Assembly: GCF_030269925.1 (NCBI RefSeq)
Contig: NC_085126.1
Location: 5,458,501 to 5,522,500, forward strand
From: Bombyx mori
Lineage: Eukaryota > Arthropoda > Insecta > Lepidoptera > Bombycidae
DNA length: 64,000 nt
Direction of reading: 5' to 3'
Under the pieces are notes generated by a model. The model had not been told where the DNA came from. It saw only the letters and a list, made by a program, of their open reading frames with translations, and did not search any database. Made by a program: the position numbers and the translations under genes. Positions 10,816-22,476 of the stretch are shown here, piece after piece. The stretch's first letter is position 1. Each line of letters starts with the position of its first letter.

Positions 10816-11076
10816 ACGTCGTTGTCAAACCGGCCAAAAACCAAAATCTGCTATGTGCACTTTTTGAGATTTTTATAATACTTTTTGATCTTTTCGTATA
10901 GTTCACAGCCCTATCTACCCTATAAAAAAAAACTGTTATCTGTCTATAGCTTTAATATTTATCTATAGCTTTCATTTGATATACATAGTTCTTAAAAATT
11001 CACCTTCATATAAAATTTCATACGAAAATGTTTTTACTCATAATACTCGTAGCAGATTTTAGTTTGACAGGGACGA
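10816..11076. mobile_element. TA-flanked MITE (GTCGTTGTCAAAC termini)
   Basis: The left end ACGTCGTTGTCAAACC...AAAATCTGCTATGTGC and the right end AGCAGATTTTAGTTTGACAGGGACGA form imperfect terminal inverted repeats. TA dinucleotides flank both sides, as expected for a Tc1/mariner-type non-autonomous element. A second copy, split by later insertions, is at 35820-36601. No transposase is present. Confidence 0.65.
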
Positions 11077-11309
11077 TAATTAATTTTTCTGTTTTTTTAA
11101 GGATTTTATGGCCTGGTAATGAGTCCTTTGAGTGATGTCTTATATTCGGGCATTAATATATTTTTTTAAAGTATTTAAATCGTCTCCAAGTTATTTTGAA
11201 CATATACATAAAATGCAATACTTAACGCTTTATGTTTTTGAGTTAATCACAAAAGTGACTGCTTAAAGTATCACTAGCCTCTATTATTACATTTGCCAAT
11301 ACTAGTCTA

Positions 11310-11500
11310 TGTAAGATAAACATTTGGTTTGGACACTTGAAGTAAATATGTCGGCGATCTCCTCTTTACAGAAAGCGCAAATATGGCTCTTTATTATATT
11401 GAGTCTTGCGAAGCGTGCGAGTACAGTGAGGCCAAATCGCAATCTGTTGATTGTGGTAATGAACTCACGGCTAGCTATATCCAGGTAACTCATTGTTCCA
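11310..11500 (-). pseudogene. LINE ORF2 C-terminal fragment, decayed
   Basis: The minus-strand frame includes ITTINRLRFG and HICAFCKEEIADI, the arrangement seen just before and in the terminal Cys/His knuckle or RNase-H end of Jockey/I-type LINEs (FITTINRLR...C-x2-C). The following residues do not keep the family pattern, so it is a remnant. The match is by motif memory. Confidence 0.4.
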
Positions 11501-11920
11501 AAAATACAATTCCGAGCCCGTGGTTCTGAATCCCAAATATTTTGAATACGTAATGACGTTGACGGACGATCGATCACACACAGCATCCATCGAATGATTT
11601 CAGCAGGTGCCACGGGAGAGAAAAAAATACACATGTCCTGAATCGAGCTACTCCTCTTTTTTTTTCGTAGTGGAGTAAAACCTCATTTGCAAAACGTATC
11701 TAAAACTCAAGCGATTTCAAATGTGGGTTTAATTACAATTGTTTTTTATATTCAAAACGCAAATATTTATTGTTTTGTCACAAGAAATACACACATTTAC
11801 CAACCAATCAGAAGTGGGTGAAACTATAAACAAATTAAATATGAATTCCCATCGGTTTTCGCGTGTCATAGACTTAATTAAAACTACTTTAGATCGTAAC
11901 GTGAAACATTAAAATTAACG

Positions 11921-12183
11921 TTCATCATCATCATCATCACCATTCTTTCCTATTACCCTCTGCTGGGGTGTAGGGCTCGAATCATTTTTTTCCATTTACA
12001 TCGGTCTTGGGCAGTCTGTTCTAGCTCCTCCCACGTCATGCCCAAGACCCCTAGTTCCTGCTCCACCGAGCGACGCAAAGTTGTTCTGGGGCGGCCTCTC
12101 TTCCTCTTGCCAGACACTTTCCAGGTCAGTGCTCTCTTTGATAGGTGGGTGTCGGGCTTTCTCAAAATGTGACCAAAAACAAA
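11921..12183 (-). pseudogene. RTE-type LINE ORF2 C-terminus with (GAT)n tail
   Basis: The minus strand encodes GHILRKPDTHLSKRALTW, then GKRKRGRPRTT and SVEQELGVLGMTWEELEQTA, ending ALHPSRG-stop at 11953. The GH-x-LR...GKRKRGRP...W-x-x-L pattern is the usual tail of RTE-like elements. Directly after the stop comes a (GATGAT)n run (plus 11922-11941), a typical RTE 3' end. The element is strongly 5' truncated. Confidence 0.75.
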
Positions 12184-12282
12184 TAAATACAGCGTATAAA
12201 TAAAACGCAAATCTTCATAGTTAGTAAAAATATTTCAAAACAATGGAAAATAATTTCGTCATGTACACCGATATTGTAATAC

Positions 12283-12602
12283 TAGCTTTTGCCCGCGACT
12301 CCGTCCGCGTGGAATAGTTGGCATAATGCTAAATTTTACCCCCCACTTCATTTACGCAGAAAGTGAAAATATTTTTGTATTATAGAATGTTAAGGAGCTA
12401 TTTTTAAACCCCTATTTTGAAACATTCTTTATTGGTGCTCCGCTCGTATTGGTCTTAGGGTGATGTTATATAGCCTATTACATCCTTTCCCGATAAATGA
12501 GCTATCTATCACACTGAAAGAATTTTTCAAATCGGGCCAGTAGTTCCTGAGATTAGCGCGTTCAAACAAACAAACTCTTCAGCTTTATAATATTAGTTAA
12601 GA
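12283..12602 (+). repeat. LINE-type 3' end (TTGCCCGCGACTCCGTCCGC)
   Basis: It starts ACTAGCTTTTGCCCGCGACT and ends CAAACTCTTCAGCTTTATAATATTAG. The inner motif CGGGCCAGTAGTTCCTGAGATTAGCG is the widespread lepidopteran LINE 3' signature. There is no coding sequence. Confidence 0.7.
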
Positions 12603-12807
12603 TAGCTCTACTTATACAAATTATCTCTATATAGAGACGCTATCATATTTCTAATAAAGAGTCTGAGAGATATTTAGGAGGAACAACGGTTCGAGTTTGG
12701 CAAGTAATGCCCTAATATCGGAGCTCGGTCATGGCGTGGCTGGCGAAGTTTGAGAGTAGGCGAAACATCTGGTTACCGGTTTGTCGAAACTTAATTTGTA
12801 TGAAAGT

Positions 12808-13078
12808 TTCATATCGACCGTCTGGTGTAGTGGTAAGTGACATGGTCACTACACAAGGGGGTCGCGGGTTCCCGCCAAGGGAAGATATTTGTATGATAAA
12901 TATAAATGTATTTCCAGGGTTATGGGTGTATATTAAATACATGTATGTGTATAATAAAAATATTATATTTATTTCCGTTATCTGGTACTTGTAACACAAG
13001 TTCTTTACGAACTTAGCACGGGACCAGTTAACGTGGCGTGATTGTTAGTAAATATTTATATTTATATTTATTATATAT
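12808..13078 (+). repeat. Second tRNA-derived SINE family
   Basis: The head GACCGTCTGGTGTAGTGGTA (box A-like) and GGTCGCGGGTTC (box B-like) form a tRNA-like region. It is followed by a body containing CCAGGGTTATGG, AACACAAGTTCTTTACGAAC and GACCAGTTAACGTGGCGTG, and a TTTATATTTA repeat tail. A clearly related minus-strand copy at 32930-33199 has the same order. It differs from Bm1 in head, body and tail. Confidence 0.7.
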
Positions 13079-13222
13079 ATCAAGGTACTTTCGGATGAAC
13101 ACACGAGTGTGTTTCATGCGCCACAAATAAATATGTAATGGGAATATTTTCCGCTCGTATTATGATTATCAGTTCCGATCCATGTATTATTGGTTTTGTT
13201 AGTTTTAACAATAAATAAATTA

Positions 13223-13532
13223 ACTAGCTGACCCGGCACACTTTGTAGTGCCTCAATCAATAAATAAAAGAACTAAACTTTTGTATAAAATAAAATTAAA
13301 ACAAACAAAAGAAATCCGTCCGACGGGGGATACATGAAAGGAAAAATAAAATTGTTATTTTTATTTAATTCCGAGCATTTCATATTTATTTACCTACGTT
13401 TTAAACCTTCTCTGGACTTCGACAAATAATTCAAGGCCAAAATTAGCCAAATCGGTCCAGCCATTCTCGAGTTTTAGCGAGACTAACGAACAGCAATTCA
13501 TTTTTATATATATAGATAGATACATAGATAGA
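13223..13532 (+). repeat. Family-C LINE-type 3' end
   Basis: It runs from ACTAGCTGACCCGGCACAC to TTTTTATATATATAGATAGAT and includes AATCCGTCCGACGGGGGA and AAATCGGTCCAGCCATTCTC. Sister copies lie at 24379, 35294, 39432 and 58419. Confidence 0.8.
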
Positions 13533-13880
13533 TTTGTTGGTATTAATAATTCGTTCGTAAATAATAACACGTTCGATCGTTAACTGTCGAGTCACTTCCT
13601 CGTTCCTGGACACCGGCTAGTTATAATCAAAGGCTGGTCAGCGAAAGGGGTCGCACCCCACGGGGTGTCGCCCCCACGCCACGCAGGCATCGATTGGCGT
13701 CCTGCGCATGCAAATGCACAATGCAATGGATTCTGTCAGCCAGTCTCCCTACACCTACATATACGTGTATATATTATTTGATTGGGGTTTGTTAGGGGGG
13801 TCTCTGTTTAGGTTTGATACAATGGTATAGGTTTTGTTTGCACCAAGTACTTGTAGCTATTCTGCTCAAGTATTCTCTTT

Positions 13881-14120
13881 TTTTTATTGCTTAGATGGGT
13901 GGACGAGCTTAGAGCCCACCTGGTGTTAAGTGGTTACTGGAGCCCATAGACATCTGCAACGTAAATGCGCCGCCCACCTTGAGATATAAGTTCCAAGATC
14001 TCAGTATAGTTACAACGGCTGCCTCACCCTTCAAAACGAAACGCATTACTGCTTCACGGCAGAAATAGGCAGGGTGGTGGTACCTACCCGCGCGGACTCA
14101 CAAGAGGTCCCACCACCAGT
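13881..14120 (-). repeat. Bm1 SINE, head-less copy
   Basis: Antisense Bm1 body from TTTTATTGCTTAGATGGG to GAGGTCCCACCACCAGT. It ends at the same CCACCAGT boundary as other copies. Confidence 0.9.
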
Positions 14121-16060
14121 CTCTTGGCGTTACGCTATGTAATTTAGACTGTTGCGTTACACTTGTAATTGAGTCAAGCAAAGAGGATGGCCGTTTTAAC
14201 ATGGCCAAATACCTATATTCACGACCTAACTTCTTGTTATATAAAACTCGAATTCCCCTATCCACTTTTCTGTGCTAAATCGAAATCACAATTATTTTAC
14301 TCAATGGCTAAAACAGGACCACGGATCTGCTCCTCCACGATAATTTTCAAAATTCATTCATATTCGATCATCAGTCAAATTGCGCCGAATAGTATAATTG
14401 AAAATAAAACTTATAATCACAGTCCAGTATATTATTTGGTGTAGCTAGCTCATACGTCATATTCACTACTCCAATTACTCAAAGAACCAATTAAATAATG
14501 CTTCAGGGTAGAGAACTACTTAAATATATTCATTGAAAGAAGCATAAATCATTACTTCGAGTTATGTAGGTGCGGTGACAAAATTACACAACACAGAGTA
14601 GCGTTGTCAAAATATGAAATGATTTAAAATCAGTCCCCTAAAATAACGGTTATATCATATATTTTTTATCAAACAGGAATGCAAGGTTGCTTCGTAGCAG
14701 GAATCGACAGGATAGTACTGCCAATCCGTGCGAACTTAAAACCGGCACAAAGAAAACTAAAATATTTGTCATCAATATTAAATTGAATTGGAACCGGATT
14801 TTTTTGGGTTTTTTAGGCTACATTAACATAATGTACTTATTTCATTCAGGGAAATTATTTTTTTATATAATTATATGCATTAAATATTATTTATATTGAA
14901 TTAAGGTATACCGTGTATTTTTTTTTAATCTCCCAATATAAATGCGAAAATACATATTTTATTTATTTTATTTTTATAACATGACTTTAGTTCTTTCATA
15001 AATACTAATTTGGCTCTAAAAATCTTGGCTCGAACCACGAATATAACTTTACAAAAATATATTAATATTGTTAGTTTACTTTTTGTCCTATCCCTAAATG
15101 TATATTTTTGGGTACCAGTGGAGCTCTTAACATTTTTACTCCTCCAATCCTCCGTTCAGGAGTAATCTCAACCATAAGTCAGTTTTGTTACAACTGGGTC
15201 TGTACGAACGAATAATAATGGTTTAAAAAAAATACATTTCGTATCTTTTATCATCATCTATCTTTCATCACTATTCAATATTAATCAAAACATGCGTTTA
15301 ATTAAAATAATAATAATAATAATTATCAGTATTATAAATAAGTATGTTCGTCTCTTTTTAGTATCATTACGATTTCGTTGATTTCAAAACACAATGTGCT
15401 AAAAATCCCTTCATTCATTTAATTTAATGATATACAAAAACACGGAAGAAAATACAAAAGAATATGTTATAAAATAGGGAAAAGTATACCTATAATGAAT
15501 ACCACTTTAGTACCACTCTTGTATAGTCCGGTGACACTGAAGCGAAATAGGCAATTATTAGCAATATTAATAATGAGAGTAATGTGTTTTTTTATTAGCT
15601 CAAATGGGAGATGACCTCAGGGCTCTGCCTCTGCTATTATTTCCCAGTAATGCAAAATAATCCCAACTGTAGACAATCTTAAAATAAAATTCTCTAAATA
15701 AATTTATAATAATATGCATGTCTTCATTTGAAATTGATCTTTCTGTAATACTCATTTCATAACATATCTACTAGTAAATTGGGGCGAAAGGTAAAGCAAA
15801 AGGGGATTGTTTATAACAATAATTCTGTTTGCCCTATATTTAAACAGACAGACTAGCGTTGACAAATTAATGTGGACTAATTAGTTTCGCTCGTATTTCC
15901 CCATTAGTTTTTAAACGTTTAATATTCCTGAAAGAGGACACTTAATTCATTCATATTCTATAACAAGGCTATGCGTATTGTCATTTGTTTGTTGGAGTAT
16001 GTGTGCCGGTACCACATTCCCACTTCTATAAAGCGGCACGACACGAGAACCCTCTCATCG
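14121..16060. other. AT-rich stretch, no gene seen
   Basis: No exon with both coding composition and splice sites. A short (TAA)n run is at 15308-15325. TTTTTTTATTAGCTCAAATGGGAG...GGGCTCTG near 15588-15630 resembles a very old Bm1 tail. The 91-codon frame at 14169 has no recognised features. Confidence 0.35.
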
Positions 16061-16069
16061 TGGCCGCCG

Positions 16070-16442
16070 GTAACTACATTCCCGATCCTGCGGAAAGTAT
16101 GGAAAGCAGTCGACGTTGCCCTAAACACGTCATTTCGGATCCTCCTGATCCACTAACGGTGCTTTTAGGTACCTCAAGCACCGGTCATCGTTCTCGTCGA
16201 ACCCGTCGCTTGCGACGAAGGGCCCGACGAGTAAATTACCTTCAGACACAGCCCACTGAGTTTCTCGCCGGATCTTCTCACTGGGTCGCGTTTCCGATCC
16301 GGTGGTAGATTCTGCGAAGCACGGCTCTTCCTAGGGTTCGTGTTAGCAACGTCATCAGGTTTGAGCCCCGTGAGCTCACCTACTAGTTAAGGCGACGCAG
16401 ATATAGCCTCTTAAGGTTATCAGCTTAGGTAGGGGAAAAAAG
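16070..16442 (+). repeat. Family-B LINE 3' end
   Basis: Sense copy from TTCCCGATCCTGCGGAAAG through CACGTCATTTCGGATCC, CCACTAACGGTGCTTTTAGG and TCGCTTGCGACGAAGG to the AGCTTAGGTAGGGGAAAAAA tail. The inner stem is TAGCC/GGTTA. Open frames ending PIRW lie in this repeat and are not host genes. Confidence 0.85.
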
Positions 16443-17114
16443 GTACCACATGGCTACCGGTTGAACTCCTTGAAACCCCTAAAGCTAAAATTGCGTAATT
16501 TAAAACAATTTTGCGATAAATTTCAAAACAGTTCGTCGATCGAAGAACGAATACCGGTTATCATAGATATAACATTGACATACATACGCATAAAACTTGT
16601 ATGTTCTAAGTTCGTTTTAATAAATACAGAGAGAGACACAGAAGCACATTTTTTGGCATAAATCTTTTTTTTTATAATCCATTCTTGGTTCGTGTAGTTT
16701 TTTATCGTTTGATATTTGAAATTCTAAACTAATTTTCAGATTAACTACGCATTATTGCGTTCTTCCAATCGTTTTAAAGAGTTCCCTCCCGATATTTCGG
16801 CGTGTTGTAAGCGCCAAAATCACTCACAGGTAGACTTTTTCGTTTAATTTATAGGAATCATATGCTATAAGAGTCAGATGTATATACGTTAGAACTATAG
16901 TTAGTATTTAATTTGAAGTCATGGTTATGGTTCCCTTTAATGTCGGGACAATCAACGGTATGTCGATATATATTTAAATGTCACCCCAGTACACAGGAAT
17001 ATTGAAGTTTTCAAAAAGACTCGGATATAGCAAATTCAATTAAGTAAGCACCAGCTTAAAGTGTAATAAATTTTAGAAAACATTAATATAGAATCTGTTT
17101 TAAGTAATTATTTA

Positions 17115-17476
17115 GGGTAGAGTTCAATCATAGCCGATCCTGTAGACCGAATGGTAAACAGTCGACGTCGTCTACAACACGTCATTACGGATCCTCCCGA
17201 TCCACTAACGGTGCTTTTAGGAACCCCAAGGTCATCGTTCTCGTTGAACCCGTCGCTTGCGACGAAGGGCTCGGCGAGTAAATTAACCCACAAACACAAC
17301 CCACTCAGTTTCTCGCCGGATCTTCTCAGTGGGTCGCGCTTCTGATCTGTTGATAGATTCTGCTCTTGCTAGGGTTAGTGTTAGCAATGTCGTCAGGTTT
17401 GAGCGCTGTGAGCTCACCTACTTGTTAGGGTTACGCTGAAATGTCCTCTTGGGGACATCAGCTTAGGTAGGGAAAA
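17115..17476 (+). repeat. Family-B LINE 3' end with compensated stem
   Basis: Sense copy ending CAGCTTAGGTAGGGAAAAAA. The terminal stem-loop here reads GCTGAAATGTCC-TCTTGG-GGACATCAGC, where both strands of the stem have changed and pairing is kept. Confidence 0.85.
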
Positions 17477-17894
17477 AAAAAAGAAAAAAAGACGTCACAA
17501 TATGAATGTTGTTGTGCATGTTAAAAATTAAGGATCAAATTTGAATAGCATTAGAATTAAAATTTTCTTTTAAACTGGAAATTCCTCTGAAATTGCCCTA
17601 TTCAAAAACACAGCCATAAGGGAGCAAGGCAGGTGTCGAATGTAGCAAACACGTTTGATTCACGAATTATTAAGTAGTTTTGGAGCTTTATCGTATTGTT
17701 ACAAGGGCCATTATCGTTTGGACTTAAAATGACTAATAAATAAAAATGTAGCTTTATTACCATCTTTATAAAAGATAGCTTTAAAAACGAAGTGTTTGCG
17801 CGCTAGAGATTTAACGTGTTTTGACTCAAACGCAATAAAATTATCTTTACATATTTTCGGCTGCATTATAAATTTTTGATGCATTATTTAGGAT

Positions 17895-18076
17895 TTTTTT
17901 ATTGGTAAGATGGGTGAACGAGCTCACAGCCCACCTGGTGTTAAATGGTTATCGGAGCCCATAGACATCTACAACGTAAATGCGCCACTCACCTTGAGAT
18001 ATAAGTTCTAAAGTCTCAGTATAGTAACAACGGCTGCCCCACCCTTCAAGCCGAAACGCATTACTGCTTCACGGCT
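17895..18076 (-). repeat. Bm1 SINE, truncated in the body
   Basis: Antisense from TTTTTATTGGTAAGATGGGTG to GCATTACTGCTTCACGGC, stopping ~45 bp before the common CCACCAGT boundary. Confidence 0.85.
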
Positions 18077-18634
18077 TAATTGTTAAGTACCAATGAATTG
18101 AGCGCCGCTTAAATATTTAATCTATAAATTAGTTATGAAGGTCGCCCGTACGCTCTGTTTAGTATATCTATTATTAGCGCGGCACGAGTCAAAACAGACT
18201 AGAGGTATTCGGCCGTCAAACAATGCGATAGGGTTTCGTTCTCAACGCTGCTTTTAACTATCTGTTCTCCGCATCTCTTTTTGAAGTTATACTTCTTTAG
18301 ACGCGTTATGAAAAATTGATGAGAGTGAAATTTTACGATGCAGGCGCACCGTGACACAAAATTAACAGAAATGAAGTTGCCCACTAAATCGCTCATTATA
18401 ATACGACCGACGTAACTTTGTGAGTCTGAATATAGCCGCAGGTGAACTTTCCGAACCGTACCGAGAATTACCGAATTTATACGATGTCAAGAAAATGGAT
18501 GTCCAATATGCGTGTTTGAGGATGTTGTTTAATCGATTTTTTTTCAAATTGATTAAAATTTAAATAAAAAAAAAGATATAAATTTCATAAAAATAAAGTA
18601 TAACTTCTTACGCGCGTACATAAGTACACGCACC

Positions 18635-19065
18635 CTTTTTTTTTCTACCTATGCTGATAGTCTTGAGAGGCTATTTCAGCTTCACCCTAACATGTAGGTG
18701 AGCTCACGGGGCTCAAAGCTGACGACGTTGCTAACACGAACCCTAGCAAGAGCAGTAGTTAGCAGTGCTTAGCAGAATCTACCACCGGATTCGAAACGCG
18801 ACTCACTGAGAAAATCCGGCGAGAAAATCAGTGGGCTGTGTCTATGGGTTAATTTACTCGAAGAGCCCTTTGTCGCAATCGACGGGTTCGGCAAGGACGG
18901 TGACCGGTTAACTATACCATCCTGCTCATATGGATTAATTCGCTCGTCGAGCCCTTCGTCGCGAGCGATGGGTTCGACGAGGACGGTGACCGGTGCTTGT
19001 GGTACCTAAAAGCGTCGTTAATGGATCGGGAGGATCCGTTATGACGTGTTTTTGGCGACGTCGAC
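18635..19065 (-). repeat. Family-B LINE 3' end with internal duplication
   Basis: Antisense copy from TTTTTTTTCTACCTATGCTG to GGATCGGGAGGATCC. The TTAATTTACTCG...GACGGTGACCGG segment occurs twice (about 18848-18909 and 18932-18993) with a ~20-bp AT-rich spacer, a local duplication not seen in the other copies. Confidence 0.8.
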
Positions 19066-19186
19066 ATCTCTTTACTAAGATTACGAAATACGTGATAAAA
19101 CGTAAACTAAAAACTTCGCGTTAAATGTGACATTGATTGCGTAAAAAACAGCGAAGAATTCGTTTGCTACGGCATGATCGATAAGA

Positions 19187-19462
19187 GAGTCGACTATTAT
19201 CAAAGCCGGCAATGTGACTTTTGGACAATTATTGGTAAATCAGAAAAACGAATTATTGACTTTGTATTCCATTGGCAGTCACGAAACTCATCTGAACGAC
19301 ATCTTAGATAAATAACAGGTTAAGTGTTAACCTTTATTTAATACAGGTTTTGAACCGTATTCTTTGAAGGAGACGATTATATTCAAATCAATCTGTATTG
19401 ACATATCAATAACATTTTTTTGTCCAAATGCACAGATTGCCACCTTTGATAATAGACGACTC
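19187..19462 (-). mobile_element. 276-bp MITE copy 1, 4-bp TSD AAGA
   Basis: It begins GAGTCGACTATTATCAAAG and ends with the inverted counterpart CTTTGATAATAGACGACTC. AAGA flanks both sides (19183-19186, 19463-19466). Length equals that of the two other copies, but the orientation is opposite. The 4-bp duplication would fit families such as Sola, Ginger or Chapaev; which one is not decided. Confidence 0.85.
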
Positions 19463-19567
19463 AAGACTTTTTCATCATCTTCTTTATTCTTCTTCAGACT
19501 TTTTATTCTTCAAAATGCAACAAGATTTGATCTCTGCTCAGACTGTATTATAGCGGATTTTTAATTA

Positions 19568-19809
19568 TTTTTTTATTGCTTAGGCGTGTCGACGAGCTCA
19601 CAGCCCACCTGGTGTTAAGTGGTAACTGGAGCCCATAGATATCTACAACGTAAATGCGCCACCCATCTTGAGATATAAGTTCTAAGGTCTCAGTATAGTT
19701 ACAACGGCTGCCTCACCCTTCAAGCCGAAACGCATTACTGCTGCAAGATAGAAATAGGCAGGGTGGTGGTACCTACCCGTGCGGACTCACAAGAGGTCTT
19801 ACCACCAGT
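19568..19809 (-). repeat. Bm1 SINE, head-less copy
   Basis: Antisense body from TTTTTATTGCTTAGGCGTG to GAGGTCTTACCACCAGTA. Confidence 0.9.
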
Positions 19810-20329
19810 AAATTAAAGTTTATTTAGTATTTATTCTAACCGATGCATCTAATTATTCCAAATAATATTATAATATGACTCAGTTATAATAATAGAAGCT
19901 TATAACGTTCTAAAAATACGTTACAATACGTTACAACCGTTAAATAATGGAATTCTTGCGACAAAATAATAAAAATATTTTATACACGTCACGTCACGTA
20001 ATTGAATTCAAAGAATTCACTAACTATATGCAAATATAGTAATAACTTAAGGAACGGTGGAGTTGGACGTGGCCGTAATCAGAATATAATAAATATAACA
20101 GGAATCTTCTACAAGGAACTTTGATGCGCGATTTAATATTATTCACGTAATACATAATCTTTTGAATTCGCTTCTTTCTGTTCTTTGTTTTCGTTTTATT
20201 ACTGAAATAATTAATTCTTATTCAATTAATTTATTTGTTGTTTGATATTTTAATTAATATAATACAATATTTACTGACTGTAATGTAAATAATTTTGAAT
20301 AATATTTGCATGCCGACCTGGTAGAAACA

Positions 20330-20416
20330 CGCTGTTCTATAAAATAACTATCAACAACTTTGTAAGCCGTGTTTTAGCTAATAAAGTTTGATTTGATTTG
20401 ATTTGATTTGATTTAC
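20330..20416 (+). repeat. Possible LINE 3' end with (TTGAT)n tail
   Basis: TAGCTAATAAAGTTTGATTTGATTTGAT... has an AATAAA signal followed by a TTGAT-type tandem tail, resembling the tail of the element ending at 36272. The upstream sequence was not recognised. Confidence 0.4.
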
Positions 20417-22080
20417 CGAATAAAAAATTGTTGTTAGTATTAAGGGTATATATGGAAAATAGATTATGCTTTTACATTTTAATTTTTTCAACTTAACTAC
20501 CAAAGTGTTTGTTTAATTTAAAAAGGCTTAACATAAAAATGTTTCTGTGTTTTAATTCTTCGATTCCTTGAATTTGATTAGTTTTTTTTTTGTAAACTTA
20601 TAGTAAATGCACAACGTTGAATTTCCTTGACTTCGACTACTTGAACTTTGCTATAAACGAGATTATTTTCGATAATTCCGTGCCCAATTTTAAAATCAGC
20701 TTCCTTTAAAAGTTTTGTCCCAAAATTCTAATTAATAAGGTCGAGTTTATAATTATATTTACTAGTATAAAATTTCCAAGGTTAACCAACCTCTATGAAA
20801 CATCAACAGTAGTACTAGTAAGTTCTTAAGTACAGCCCTGTTATATTTGTTGGCAATAAGTTCGATATCGATTTGCGATTCCGTTGCGTTGCTCGAGCCG
20901 ATGATCGGATGTCGTAAGCAGTGCAATAACCGTTTTATCGATTATGCAAAGAATATTGATCGGGCCATTGTCTTTTTGATGCATACAGGAAAATTGCCAA
21001 CTGTGAATAAAACGACTACAATTTCTTAAGAAATCAATGCCCACCGTATTGTTTGTCAGACTTTGGTTATCGTGCTACTGTGTCTTCAAAACCTATGGCA
21101 ATATAGTATAAGGTTATGACGGTACGCGTAATGCCATCTATCGTCAAATAGCAGAAACAGACAAAACAGAAAACAGACGATCAGAATAGGAAAAGTCTAC
21201 CTATCTTAGGTTTTGCGATGGTTAAATTGAGTTTTTTTTAATTCTCAGCCTGAGCTCGTAACAATAGTAGGTACAGGACCAAATGTAGGCCCGCTGAATC
21301 AGTAACGTTACGGCGCCGTTTCTTCTAAATACTGTTGCCTTGGAAACCCGTACATATTGACATTCAACAAATTGTCTATTATGAATGATATGATTAGCTG
21401 AAATATTTTTTTTTTATTTCAGTTTATCAAAAAACAACCCTATTGCAAAATGCTTAGCGTACTTTACGAGATCTGCTCTGTTGAAGCTTAAGCTTCCTAA
21501 CTGCTTACCTCGAGGCATAACTGAGTGATAATTATTTTATGGCGCTAAATTATAGGAACTGCAGCATTTTTTATTTGATTTTCTACTAAATAGCCTATAT
21601 CTATATACCTATGTTGGTAATGCCAATACCAGCTTAGACAAATATAATTCCAATTGCAATACTAGATAGAGTGCCTTTAATACTCTTACGGGTTCTGTAG
21701 CCCTGTACCGATAACTATGAAAACAAATCTCGGCGTTCAGTCAGATTCCTATATTTCAAATTGCAATCTATGTTTATTTATTGATTAGTATTTATATTTA
21801 TATAACTCATGTTTCTAATATTGAGAAACATTACACATACTTTATATATACATATATTCGTCATATCTGACATTAATTTCATTAAATCTCTTATTAAGTC
21901 ATAGCGAGAAATCAATGAGTCAAGATGTACATACAGGATTTAATACCGTGAGAATGGCTTATTATTACAGTAAAATGTTCTCATATTAGGGCATATAATA
22001 GGGAAGTAGGGCATTCAGAATATTCTTGTCAGTTATGTCGCACCAATTCAAATTGCGAGTAGTTTACAGCAAGGAAAAGG
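20417..22080. other. AT-rich stretch, no gene seen
   Basis: Open frames at 20841-21044 on both strands overlap and have no family features. No repeat was recognised apart from short A/T runs. Confidence 0.35.
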
Positions 22081-22084
22081 GAGG

Positions 22085-22202
22085 CTTTTTTTTTATTGTC
22101 CTTGTAGGCAGACGAGCATACGGCCCACCTGATGGTGAGTGGTTACCGTCGCCCATGGACTTTAGGAATGCCAGGGGCAGAGCCAAGCCGCTGCCTACCG
22201 CT
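22085..22202 (-). repeat. Jockey-like LINE 3' tail, left arm of inverted pair
   Basis: Antisense tail TTTTTTTTATTGTCCTTGTAG..GACGAGCATACGGCCCACC..GGTTACCGTCGCCCATGG. It faces an oppositely oriented copy ~160 bp away. Confidence 0.8.
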
Positions 22203-22359
22203 GTGAATAAGAAAACTTAGGTGATCGAACGATTTATTGTTTGAGACGTCATTTGGGGTCTGCTTTAACAAGTAGGTAATCAGACACCAACACACAATCA
22301 TTAATGAACAGTCTAAAAGGTTACAAGGAATATGCGAATGAATAATATGCGAATATTCG

Positions 22360-22476
22360 CAGTAGGCAGCGGCTTGGCTGTGCTCCTGGCATTGCTGAAG
22401 TCCATGGGCAACGGTAACCACTTACCATCAGGTGGGCCGTACGCTCGTCTGCGTACAAAGGTAATAAAAAAAAAAA
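22360..22476 (+). repeat. Jockey-like LINE 3' tail, right arm of inverted pair
   Basis: Sense tail AGGCAGCGGCTTGGCTGTGC...CATCAGGTGGGCCGTACGC..GTAATAAAAAAAAAAA. Together with 22085-22202 it forms a head-to-head inverted repeat. Confidence 0.8.

Noticed and set aside
12815..12895. tRNA-like sequence with box A and box B words
   Set aside because: It continues into a conserved SINE body and tail shared with 32930-33199, and no clean cloverleaf is present, so it is a SINE head and not a tRNA gene.
16070..16308. Overlapping 107-codon and 61-codon frames
   Set aside because: They lie mainly in a family-B LINE 3' end, and equivalent frames recur in other copies (17151, 57195).
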